From contig LLEY01000355.1 in NCBI GenBank assembly GCA_001414485.1, forward strand, positions 1 through 14,003: a stretch of DNA of 14,003 nucleotides, written 5' to 3'. Positions 1-8,317 of this stretch are shown here, piece by piece; position 1 is the stretch's first letter; the number at the start of each line of letters is the position of its first letter. The notes under the pieces are model-generated. The model was given only the letters and a program-made list of their open reading frames with translations. It had not been told where the DNA came from and ran no database searches. A program made the translations under genes and the position numbers. Source of the stretch: Calycina herbarum. Taxonomy: Eukaryota; Ascomycota; Leotiomycetes; Helotiales; Pezizellaceae.

Positions 1-1707
1 TGTAGTTTGAGCTTTCTACTCAAAGTCCGTTCCGCATTCCCGGAAATTCCCTGAATCCTCGATGCGAGTTGGGACGAAAAGGAGCCCAAGAGTATTGGTG
101 GCTTAATAGACGCTTGGGTGTATGATGTATCTGTTCAGACTTGCTGAATTTCTAGACACATTTTCCTAATCTTGATTCACTTGAATCAAGACACTATAGG
201 CAGACCTGTCTTCTAAAATTAAAGGGTATAAAACCAACAGCTCATTTTATTGACGTAAGGAATAAGCCACGGTAGCTGAAGTAACAACCAGACCTAGAAC
301 ATTTAGTGATCAAATTTTAATATCCCTAGCTAGTGCGGCTGAGTCTGAACATGCTATCCAAAAAAGAATCTAACGTCCTGACCCTGATTTCTTGGAAGGG
401 AGATATATTCACTCTCAGGACCAGGGATCAGAGTATCAGGCTTTGCGATGACGCACAGCGCTTGATTGCTCCCTTTTTTTTTTTTTAGCAGCGTAGGCGA
501 GTTTTAAGACGGCCCGGTTCGCAAAATCGTTCTTGGGCGAGAAGTGATACATCAGAAATGGATTAGTAGCCTCATTTTGAGGCTTCGGGCAACTTACTTT
601 GTAGCCACTCTCTTGGCTATCACTAACCAAATTAGGTTTATCGGGATCGACAGTGGCCAGAACGGCCCCGTTGCCGTGTCGGGCTGGGAGGCCTAGTCGT
701 TGGCTAATCGCAACATCAAGGAGGGATTCTTTCCTCAAGGGATTCTTTTCTCAATGGATACGGGATGATCTATCTTACTTGCTTAAAACTTATCAAATAG
801 TCCTTTGATATTTGCTTATGCGAGGAAAGTCCCGATAATAATACGAGTTGGTGGCAAATCATTTACACATCAGGGCAGGGTTGGATTCGCCGATGAAGCT
901 CACTCCGATCGCGAACATGTTTAGATATACTGGCCCGGCGGAACTTGACCTTCCTTCCAGTGAACTGGGGGGGAGGCAAAACCCGACCGTCTGGTTCACC
1001 TGCTTCTGGATGGCTATGTCGATATATTTACCACTTATAGCATAGCGAGTGGAGAGGTGAAGTTGTATGGAGTGATGCTAAAAGGAAAGTGGATTCAAAG
1101 AGGAATTGCGGAGCGTCTGTGCTCGACGGGCACTAGCGCGACCCAACAGGGTGGTAACGGTGGCTGAGCGAGGCCGGATGCAGAGTTCCAACCAGGCAGA
1201 TGAGGCGAGGGCTTTCGTCTGTTGGTGTCCCTCTACCCTCCCTCGTCGTGGTCTCTCGGCCATGTTTTTGGCAACCCAACTTCAATCTCACTTCTACCTA
1301 GGCCGAGGTTCAAACTTTGTAAAAGATTCGAGAAGTCTTGGCACCGACTATCACGCCTGAAGTGCCGCTTCGTGAAGCTATATTCACTAAATCAAAACTT
1401 TCTTAACAGTATTAGCATATGTGTATCACACTGTAGAGCTTCCGGAATTAATTCCCGCAGCAACAGTTCCTACGCGATAATTTTTGCTAAAGCCCGTAGA
1501 TCGATCACGGTCAAAATCTATTAAGCTTTCCTAAAATCCATCCTTAGCCTGCATATCTGGCGAAATAGAATGCCCCTTGAGCGTGAGCCAGCAAGAGCAT
1601 GGTAGTGTAGATAGTTCAGTGTGATGTGTTCGTGTGTTCTGCTTGAGGTGCTTAGGGCTTGTACTTTCAGGAATGTGTTACCAATTCACCAGGCTGCATT
1701 GCAGTCA
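1..1707. other. Stretch without a supportable gene
   Basis: I see no convincing gene here. Several frames of 60-100 codons are open on both strands, for example 436-738 on the minus strand and 1222-1524 on the plus strand. None has an ATG in good context together with splice signals or a recognisable domain. A run of 13 T lies at 474-486, and a short tandem repeat at 723-754. The minus-strand frame 436-738 could be an old coding relic, but it starts only at TTG and reads lysine codons through the homopolymer, so I do not call it. Confidence 0.5.
723..754. repeat. 16-bp tandem duplication
   Basis: Two adjacent 16-bp units, 723-738 (GGGATTCTTTCCTCAA) and 739-754 (GGGATTCTTTTCTCAA), differ at one position. 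This is a small local duplication with no evident function. Confidence 0.8.
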
Positions 1708-1956
1708 CTAGCATCGTGCACCAACGTTATTGGGCTGGTGGGGGGGAGTGGGCCTGGCCGTGCTCGTAAGACGAAAGATATTTGCACTTGAATCGAGATG
1801 GCAGTAAGGTATTCTTCCCGTAATTATTGTATCCAGCTCTTGGGAGATTCCGGTTAGATCGGTAAAGACATACTGTGGAGGTTGAATGTTGTCAAGAGTA
1901 TAGGGGGGTAGAAGCTCGTCCACGGCAGAGGACTCGGTAGAAAAAATGGATTGCAT
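1708..1956 (-). pseudogene. Truncated paralogue (N-terminal fragment) of the 5630-6571 gene
   Basis: An ATG at 1956 opens 82 codons ending in TAG at 1708. The start has A at -3, and a TATAAAA box lies about 73 nt upstream at 2035-2029. Residues 1-50 align without any gap to residues 1-50 of the protein starting at 5630. Shared positions include I24, P26, P27, Y29, G36-I37-S38, E40, D42, I45, G47 and P50. After about residue 51 (IPYCHLD here, APEIILE there) the similarity stops and the product ends in a proline-rich tail, whereas the other copy continues for more than 260 residues. I infer a second family member cut short by an indel or rearrangement, with its promoter kept. It could also be a small gene in its own right or a first exon; I found no convincing continuation downstream. 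The function is unknown. Confidence 0.45.
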
Positions 1957-2028
1957 AATGAAAGGACGAAAATATATTTCAGGTGTGCTTGTGAAATGGA
2001 ACAAAGGTACAGGAGTGGGAGTTTCGCG

Positions 2029-2035
2029 TTTTATA
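2029..2035 (-). promoter_or_regulatory. TATA box for the 1956 reading frame
   Basis: On the minus strand TATAAAA lies about 73 nt upstream of the ATG at 1956, followed by a pyrimidine-rich stretch. This spacing is normal for a fungal core promoter and argues that the short frame at 1708-1956 is, or was, transcribed. Confidence 0.4.
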
Positions 2036-2968
2036 TCTTGAGCTTATGAAAAGTCTGTAATAAGGATAGTGTCATACCTAACACTGCGCCTTCCTCAAGT
2101 TGAGCCTGAGTATCCACTTTACAGATGGTGATCTGAATATCCCTTGGCTATTAACTATGCAGCCCCTTCGCCGCAGACCGTTAATAAGGTCCACAGCCGA
2201 GAGGTTGTGGACGGGAAAGGCGTGAAAGCGGAGCTATCAGTAATACAAGCACGAATCTAAAATAGCAAGGCAGCCTTACCGGAAGCTGAGAGGGCCGTGG
2301 GTAAGGTGGGGGTATATGTTGAGAGCGCGAAGCGCAAAGGACATTCAATCCAAACTAGAGGCTGGCATAATATTTAGGACTTATGCAACAAAACAAGCTG
2401 TTGCCGCCTCATCTTAAAATCTGGCTGCCCAAGCTTGGCCTTTAGCTTCTGTCGCTCAATAAACCTGAACATAGCCTGCGGAAAAGCACTAATGCTTCTA
2501 GGGAAACCTGTTGAATACGAGCTGAAGGTTCACTCGATAGTATATGTAGAACGTGACGGCCTAGCTTTGCATTCAGTTTTTAATATTAGAGATGGAGGTG
2601 CCGTGGGTCCAGCGAACTATTGATAGAGTATAGCACTGAAACAGGCCCTGGTTGAGTATAATACATGCAGCTGAGACATGCGTAGCCTTCTCAATACAAG
2701 AAATAAGAACTCGTGCCAGTCAAGTTTTGGTCAGTCTACATTTAGAAACGAGGTAAGGACACCGAAGGTAGTAGTTGAGTCTGGAAAGGGTGTCACGTTG
2801 GTTTAATTAAGCGAGGTTTTCTAGCAGTACAACAAAAGGAGCAAAAAGTAGTATCTTTACTATATTTGTTTTGCGATTTGGATAATTCGCATATTTAGGA
2901 TTCTATATATCACGAAGAGAAGGCTAAAATTTCCAAATACAGTATCATTTTATAGATGACCTAACAAA
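2036..2968. other. Intergenic region
   Basis: I see no gene that I can support. A 62-codon plus-strand frame at 2435-2623 starts at TTG and has no recognisable features. A small inverted repeat, GTCCACA with TGTGGAC, lies at about 2189-2212 with a 10-nt loop. The part next to 2968 should hold the 3' UTR of the minus-strand gene that ends at 2969. Confidence 0.5.
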
Positions 2969-4273
2969 CTAACGCGATTTCCATTCTTCTGAGACCCCTT
3001 CATTGCGAGCACCCCAGGCCACCATGCTATTCTTTAACTCGATGAACTCATTTTTCCGACGTGTAACCTCTTTCCTCTTTTCTTCAATCTTTGCGAGAAA
3101 CCTCGCCTTCTTTTCCTCCATAGCAACTAAGTCTGCTTCACAATCATCAATGCTCTTTTCCATCCCAGCTAACCACTGACTGCTGTGATGTATCTCATCG
3201 GCTAGGTGCTCTTTTACCGTGGTCTTTCGCGGGGGCTGCCGACGTTTGCTTGAATTGTCGGAACCTGTAGAGCGCTTCCTCTTCTTGGTGTTTGGATTTA
3301 CATCAGATGTAGGGCGTGAGTTCGTCTTGGTGCTAATAGGTGGATCAGAAACTGACATCAATTGTTAGTCTAGCCAAGATCAGATATAAATGGACACTTA
3401 CCTATGCTTGAAGACGACAAGAGCCTAGATTTCGGCGTATCAGGAGGTGTAACATACTCATGATCGCTGTCCTCTCCAGTAAGATCAATCGTGTGTTGTA
3501 GGGTGGACTTGGATTGAGCTTGTGTAGTCGAGAAGGTGGCAGGCTTACCCCAACTCGTAAGCAAGCAGCTCACTCGTTCCTTGATTTGAAGCTCGTCATC
3601 TCTCGGGATCGTGTCTAGCTTCATAATCGTCCTAAACAGCCTTCTGATCTCTGTATTCCGAATAACGCTGGGTGGTATAGTTCCAGCTTTCTCAATTTGA
3701 CGCAGATCAGAGGAAATCTCATATATCCCTTCTTCCGTTAACTCCTGGTTCGTAGGAAAAAAATCTCTCTTCAGCTTTTGCTGTAGCGAACGAACATACT
3801 CCTAATATACAGTTAGTATCAAAGTGCCAAAGTCTGTTATGAGATCATACCTCTAGAGTCTGCACCGTAGCTGTCGAAGATTCTATATCGACGCTTGTAT
3901 GATGTTCTAGATTTTCTGAGGTCGAAATAGCCGAAGGTTTTGCGGTAGTAGAACCAAGTGTAGTAGTGGAAACAACATCACCACCTATAGGACTAGAACT
4001 CCCCACTAGAAAGGATTCTTCTGGCTGGTATTCTTGTGTTCCTCTTGCTGACTGAATTTCTGGGCCCAGGCCCTCGAAACTCAGGTCAGGCCCAAAAAAA
4101 GAATCAATGTCTGAAAAAGTTGAGAAATTCGATACATCCGGGTTTGAAGGAGTTTGGAAACCCCAGTCGAGAGGAGTGGACAAGTCCGAGTCTGAGAGCC
4201 AACCGAACTCTATGTTTGGCTGGCCGTCGGTTACCGGAGACTGGGTTGGTGGTGTCATGCTGGTGGAAGACAT
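2969..4273 (-). CDS. Nuclear protein with TFIIS-N-terminal-like domain, SUMO-interaction motif and coiled coil
   Basis: Three exons, 4273-3851, 3801-3402 and 3351-2969, join in frame to give 401 residues. Both introns are canonical: 49 nt with CTAAC before TTAG, and 50 nt with a GTAAGT donor and CTAAC before TCAG. Residues 1-140 are Ser/Thr/Pro/acidic and probably disordered. Residues about 157-227 resemble the TFIIS N-terminal (LW/TND, Med26-like) helical bundle: a leucine-rich helix, then VIRNTEIRRL, then IKERVSCLLTSWGK ending on the conserved Trp. This fold binds partners of RNA polymerase II elongation and chromatin. IDLTGEDSD (246-254) is a textbook SUMO-interaction motif. Basic clusters KKRKR (297-301) and KRR (310-312) form a bipartite NLS. 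Residues about 335-385 are a charged coiled coil. I infer a transcription or chromatin role. The ATG at 4273 is chosen because the open upstream extension contains the TATA box. Confidence 0.8.
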
Positions 4274-4352
4274 TTGGGGTAAAGATTGTCTGATGGGAAA
4301 AAAAAGTTTAAGGACGAAGAATCTGTCCTGATAACTAGGAGGAAGCTGCCTT

Positions 4353-4358
4353 CTTATA
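4353..4358 (-). promoter_or_regulatory. TATA-like box of the 4273 gene
   Basis: On the minus strand TATAAG lies about 80 nt upstream of the ATG at 4273. Between them is a pyrimidine-rich stretch with a run of eight T, a usual arrangement near fungal transcription starts. It supports the downstream ATG at 4273 over the one at 4447. Confidence 0.4.
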
Positions 4359-4447
4359 CCCCTTTTCTCAAGGGATTGTGGATCTCGGGTACGGGAGTAA
4401 AACTGTCCCCTGTGATGCTGATTGAGGCAGTGTACATCCGGACGCAC

Positions 4448-5511
4448 CTTATTGGCAATGTCTAGCCCAAGGTAAAGTCAAGCATCAGAAATAACTGGGG
4501 CCGTTCGGGTTATGAGTACAAATCGAGTCAAGTCATGCTCTTGGTGAGCCTTAGTACCCCTCTCGTATGAGAATTTGTGGAATATCTTCAGCTCGCGGAT
4601 CTCCTCCGGTAGGATATATTCAAGGGCAACCACTGATAACCAAAAAGGGGGAGCCTTTCAGTTATATAATTGGTGAACCATTCTCTACGCAGGCTGTTGG
4701 GCGGCTATGGAGGGCATTCTCAAGCCGAATCTCTCCACCGGCATGCATTAGAAGGTAGTAATGACTTTTCAGCAGAGACCCTGGTCAGTTATGATCATTG
4801 ACGAGCGGGCTTGATATGGTGCCAAGTGGTTAATCAAGATGATAATATTTCCCCTCTTCAACCACCAACAACCATCTATCAGGCAATATTAATAGAGCTT
4901 CAGGAGATGAGGGTAACTCTTTTTCAGCCAACGAAATCTTCGAATTGTATAAGTGGAGAGTCTTTCCCTAGGTCACGGCCGAACAAGTGAAACTTACAAG
5001 TATCCCCCCCCTAGGAACTTGATCCCGCCATCGAAGGTATAATATTCTAACTTTGATGACTCCTCTGGCTGTGGCAAGCGGCCTGTAAACCCTAGCTGTC
5101 TCCCTGCTACCAGTAAGAGCATGCTCCCCTTAGCGTTGCTCACCAACCATGGTTAGTTTCAGTGCAAACATCCTTGATCAATAGCTGATATGCTGATCGA
5201 TGCAATGTGATAGAGGTGCAGCGGAAGACATTCCGTGAATAATAAGACGGTAAGGAGGATGAGACAAATCGCTTCATGCCCCGCTATTTTCCCCTCCCCC
5301 TTTCTTATCTCGCTTAAATTTCCGCGTCGAGGGCTGTTTCCCGTTCCTATGCATTTCTATGCCAGGTATCAAGGGCAGACTCTGAATGCACCCGAAGTCT
5401 GCCTTTCCAAAGAGTGCAACCGGGAAATACAAGGCCTAGATGTGCATACACGAGATGATCAGCTGCTTGCTCTGATATTTAGTGGGGACGGAAATGCCTT
5501 GAAATCCTACC
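4448..5511. other. Intergenic region with a weak ankyrin-like reading frame
   Basis: This lies between the divergently transcribed genes at 4273 (-) and 5630 (+), so it should contain both upstream regions. One frame, open from 5235 to 5534, ends with a stretch (about 5460-5531) having the pattern LLALIFSGDGNALKSYLYKK. That resembles an ankyrin-repeat helix pair (L-A-x3-G-x4-V-K-x-L-L-x-K-G). The frame begins at GTG, has one ATG at 5349, and overlaps the TATA box of the next gene. I therefore treat it as at most a relic. Confidence 0.35.
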
Positions 5512-5519
5512 TATATAAG
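5512..5519 (+). promoter_or_regulatory. TATA box of the 5630 gene
   Basis: TATATAAG lies 111 nt upstream of the ATG at 5630. The interval contains CT-rich sequence, as expected of a fungal transcription start region. Confidence 0.45.
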
Positions 5520-5629
5520 AAGGGGATTAATTGAGTTTTGAGAGAACGAGAGTCTGTCTTAACTACCTCTGTCCCGCCATTCTTAGCTCTATAACCTTAT
5601 TTTGTTATACTCTGTCGCAAGCTTTCAAA

Positions 5630-6571
5630 ATGTCGAAAGTTTTACTCGCACCACATACAATTCGGGTGAATTACGAATCTCCCGCCACCTGCAACTATAT
5701 TTCCCCCCCTCTCTATGACTATGGGTCGACGTATGGAATCTCGACCGAAATCGATAGAGCGATTATTGGTCTAGCGCCTGAGATTATCCTGGAATGCTGT
5801 CACGAGATTCAGTCCCGCCTGGATAAGAGACTGAGCCACGTCTCTCACATGTCACCTCTTCGGGAAACGTCAAGGCTTTTCAAAAGAATGTTCTCATCCG
5901 ATCGAGATGGCCGGCTAGACTCTATGTTAACGATTCTTGACTTGAAGAGTTTCCCTGGAAAACTTCTCCACAATATCACCTCGACCCCTCTTCACTGTGC
6001 CCTACTCATCGCCGAGATAGGCCACATCAACACAGAACGGAAGAGAGCCGAACACAGACTTTTTGAGGATCTTTTGGACAGCCTAGAACAAGCTACGCAT
6101 TCTGTATTTTCGATGCTTGTAAAGCTTTACCTCAAGACACAGGACTCATTGAAAATTTATATATCATCCCCTTATGGTTTTGGAGTCTTTCTGGCCTTGG
6201 GGATGCTTTTTGAGGCCTACGGATCACGGCTGGCGCCAGCGAACACTTTGTACCTTGTATCTGGTCACGTACTGGAGAGAGAACACTGCTGTGGGATTGC
6301 TCTTGCATACTTCAATAAGGTCTATAAGCTGAGGGAATGCATTTTATTAGTACTGGAACCATCACCTGAGGTAGTCGGCGCAGAGATTCAGATTTGGGAG
6401 AACTTGCTTGAACGAATTCTAACGACATTGATCTCTTTACCATGTATCGGGATATACGATGATAACGATCCTCGCTGGTTTGGGTTAATTAGTGTACTGT
6501 ACAACGAGGCAAAATCCTTACCAGAGGTCATGGGGCTTATACGGTTTCAACGTTTACTCGACAGAATTTAA
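5630..6571 (+). CDS. Hypothetical protein of unknown family, 313 residues
   Basis: A single uninterrupted frame of 313 codons begins at ATG 5630, with AAA just before it, and ends at TAA 6569-6571. I do not recognise a catalytic family. Residues 20-50 hold an ISPPLYDY...GISTEID signature shared, at identical distance from the start Met, with the fragment at 1708-1956; this supports the chosen start over the open codons upstream. Residues about 45-90 (LAPEIILECCHEI... then RLFKRMF) loosely resemble an F-box helix pattern, but this is weak. The rest is leucine-rich and probably all-helical (about 110-300), with no signal peptide and no clear membrane segment. The frame remains open for 49 codons after the TAA (to 6721), so the annotated end may be a premature stop. 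Confidence 0.7.
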   Translation: MSKVLLAPHTIRVNYESPATCNYISPPLYDYGSTYGISTEIDRAIIGLAPEIILECCHEIQSRLDKRLSHVSHMSPLRETSRLFKRMFSSDRDGRLDSMLTILDLKSFPGKLLHNITSTPLHCALLIAEIGHINTERKRAEHRLFEDLLDSLEQATHSVFSMLVKLYLKTQDSLKIYISSPYGFGVFLALGMLFEAYGSRLAPANTLYLVSGHVLEREHCCGIALAYFNKVYKLRECILLVLEPSPEVVGAEIQIWENLLERILTTLISLPCIGIYDDNDPRWFGLISVLYNEAKSLPEVMGLIRFQRLLDRI

Positions 6572-6721
6572 AGCAGAGATTTTGGCATGTATTTATTTCA
6601 GTTTTTAAAGGTCTTAGTTGAGAATGGCAAATCATACATACAGGAAGATTTATCTCCTGCCTCTATTGAGAACACTCGAACTTTTGTAGTAACATGGAGG
6701 CGTTTTAGACAAACTGTTTGA
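6572..6721 (+). other. In-frame continuation past the TAA of the 5630 gene
   Basis: The same reading frame continues from 6572 to a TGA at 6719-6721 with coding-like text: SRDFGMYLFQFLKVLVENGK, then SYIQEDLSP and FVVTWRRF. The FLKVLVENGK part resembles the second helix of an ankyrin unit. It could be the former C-terminus cut off by a nonsense change (CAA to TAA). It could also be a second exon entered at the TTTCAG ending at 6601, but I find no good donor or branch point that preserves frame. Confidence 0.35.
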
Positions 6722-6865
6722 GCCCCTTTTGCTGGCAAGCAAGAGCTTCAAGTGCCTAGCGACCCTTCCTCCTGGTACAGATGCCCACTTTTCAGAGACT
6801 TTGAATTGTGGTATTTATATGAATGGATTTACTTATACTTTGACTTCCAAATAATTGATGCTATA

Positions 6866-6873
6866 TCACGTGA
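6866..6873. promoter_or_regulatory. E-box/CDEI-like site TCACGTGA
   Basis: A perfect 8-bp palindrome containing CACGTG, the core bound by bHLH factors such as Cbf1 and Pho4 homologues; with the preceding A it fits RTCACRTG. It lies about 500 bp upstream of the BTB start. Function is inferred from motif and position only. Confidence 0.3.
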
Positions 6874-7096
6874 GCCGAACTCGCTTTAATGTACTTCGGG
6901 ACTAGTTCCTATCGCTTATCTTAAGGCTTTAGTCGTAGCATAGTGAGAGTGGGGTGATCCCACTCTTACACACACACATATCTACAAGAATTGGAATGGC
7001 TTCGATTCCATCGTTTTATCACTCTAAACAACTTCTCTCATAAAACCCACCTCCGCTAGGGCATATAGTCTTAACATATACATTCAAGTGGCCACA

Positions 7097-7104
7097 TCAC
7101 GTGA
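7097..7104. promoter_or_regulatory. Second E-box/CDEI-like site TCACGTGA
   Basis: The same octamer, again preceded by A, recurs 231 bp downstream of the first and about 260 bp upstream of the BTB start. Repetition of an otherwise rare palindrome within one intergenic region raises the chance that both sites are functional. Confidence 0.35.
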
Positions 7105-7364
7105 AAAGCTTTTACTGCCTGAGAATTATCTGACGTCGGACCTGCGTCGACAACATTCTCATAACCAACTGAAGGATCGGCCAGCTGGGCTACGCATTAC
7201 ACGCTAGCAAAGGTGCCTATATGATTGCTTCGTGAATTAAATTCTAGTTGCGTTTAGAAGTTTAGCTAACTCTTTATCTTTGGAAGGATCCCTGAGGAGC
7301 GAACGCCGCGACACTTACCACGAATTATTCTTCTAGGACAGGATTTGAAGCTACCAGGTTTACA

Positions 7365-8317
7365 ATGGCATCATTAGATGCGGAGTGAGTCTTTAACTTC
7401 CTCCCTGTGGCCTGAAGCTTAGTTTGCGGACCAGTGCTTTCAGATCAAAACAATTCGAATTTGTCGTTGGCGAGAATCAAGTAGCGTTTATAGTCCACGC
7501 AGCTATTATCGCCAAACAGTCAAAGGCGCTCAATGTTCTTATCAACGGATCTATGGGAGAAGCCTCTGATGGGAAGGCAATCTTTGAGGATATTGAAGAA
7601 GATACTTTTATACGGTTCTGTCAGTTCGCGTATACCGGAGACTACACCACTCCAGATTTCACTCACATACCGGCTATCGAGCTTCCGTATATTTCTCCCC
7701 CTGTCTCTACATTAAGCGATTCTATAGTAGGTCGTGACGATGGTAGATCTACAGAGCCAGAGCCGGAGCCGGAGCCGGAGCCGGAGCCGAAGCCAGTTCA
7801 CGGCTTTGGTTTCGGATCGACGCCTAAAAAAGCAAAAAAGCCGAAGAAAGCGTCAAAGAGCAGCCTCCTACGACAATCGCTCCACGACCAGCTCTATCAT
7901 ACAGACACATTTCGTGCAATATCGGTAGCGCGCTGTGAAGTCCGTCAGAACTCTGATTCCACAGAGGATTACACTACGGTTTTTCTCGGCCATGCACAGT
8001 TGTACGTCTTTGCGGAAAAATGGGGCATTGAGTCCTTGAGAACCCTCGCTCTGTTCAAGCTTCACAAAACGTTAATATCGTTCACTCTTTATGCGGTCCG
8101 GCGACCGGACATTGTAGTGTTGCTACGATATACCTTCTCTACTGATCACACACCGGATCTTGACGATGCCGTGGACAATTTAAGGTCATTGGTAATGCTA
8201 TATACAGCATGCGAGGTGGAAAATCTCATTCACTGTCCCGAATTCCTATCATTAATTGGAGAGGGTGGTCAACTTGCCCAAAATCTAGTTCAAATGTTGA
8301 TGAAACGTATTAGCTAA
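7365..8317 (+). CDS. BTB/POZ domain protein with Glu-Pro repeat
   Basis: Exon 1 (7365-7384) encodes MASLDA plus two bases. A 38-nt intron (7385-7422, GTGAGT donor, TTAG acceptor) is removed, and exon 2 (7423-8317) completes 304 residues. The start has ACA before ATGGC. Residues about 18-81 are a clear BTB core: FEFVVGE, the VHAAII helix, SKALNVLINGSMGEA, then FEDIEEDTFIRFCQFAYTGDY. BTB domains mediate dimerisation and often serve as Cullin-3 adaptors. Residues 118-131 are six EP pairs and one KP, followed by a lysine-rich linker (142-152) that could be an NLS. From about 193, VFLGHAQLYVFAEKWGI and the following helices match the tail usual in fungal BTB proteins. The EP/Lys segment is therefore an insertion between the two conserved halves. 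The specific substrate is unknown. Confidence 0.88.
7754..7795 (+). repeat. GAGCCG hexanucleotide microsatellite, about 7 units
   Basis: Seven consecutive 6-bp units: GAGCCA, five copies of GAGCCG, then AAGCCA. In frame this encodes Glu-Pro pairs (residues 118-131 of the BTB protein). A hexanucleotide keeps frame when it changes length, so its copy number could vary between strains without breaking the gene. Confidence 0.9.

Larger units (their letters stand above)
6722..7364 (+). other. Upstream region of the BTB gene
   Basis: There is no coding frame of note. It contains two identical TCACGTGA sites (listed separately), a short CA repeat at 6968-6977, an 8-bp inverted repeat AGAGTGGG/CCCACTCT at 6946-6966 with a 5-nt loop, and a TGACGTCG (CRE-like) octamer at 7131-7138. 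It probably includes the 3' UTR of the 5630 gene and the promoter and 5' UTR of the 7365 gene. No strong TATA box was seen near 7365. Confidence 0.5.

Noticed and set aside
436..738. 100-codon minus-strand open frame
   Set aside because: It starts only at TTG, reads lysines through a T13 run, and shows no domain, promoter or splice signals; possibly a relic but not supportable.
848..1524. Several overlapping 60-100 codon frames on both strands
   Set aside because: They mostly use non-ATG starts, overlap each other in several frames, and have no coherent protein character.
2435..2623. 62-codon plus-strand frame
   Set aside because: TTG start, no recognisable motif, short, and no splice continuation found.
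4036..4331. Plus-strand open frames inside the first exon of the 4273 gene
   Set aside because: These are antisense shadows of the well-supported three-exon minus-strand gene.
4274..4447. Upstream in-frame ATG at 4447 as start of the nuclear protein gene
   Set aside because: The extension contains the TATA-like box and the pyrimidine-rich promoter stretch; the ATG at 4273 fits better.
7734..7928. Frame encoding a Ser-Arg repeat (SRSRSR) suggesting an SR splicing protein
   Set aside because: It is the GAGCCG microsatellite read in another frame; the BTB frame has extensive domain support.
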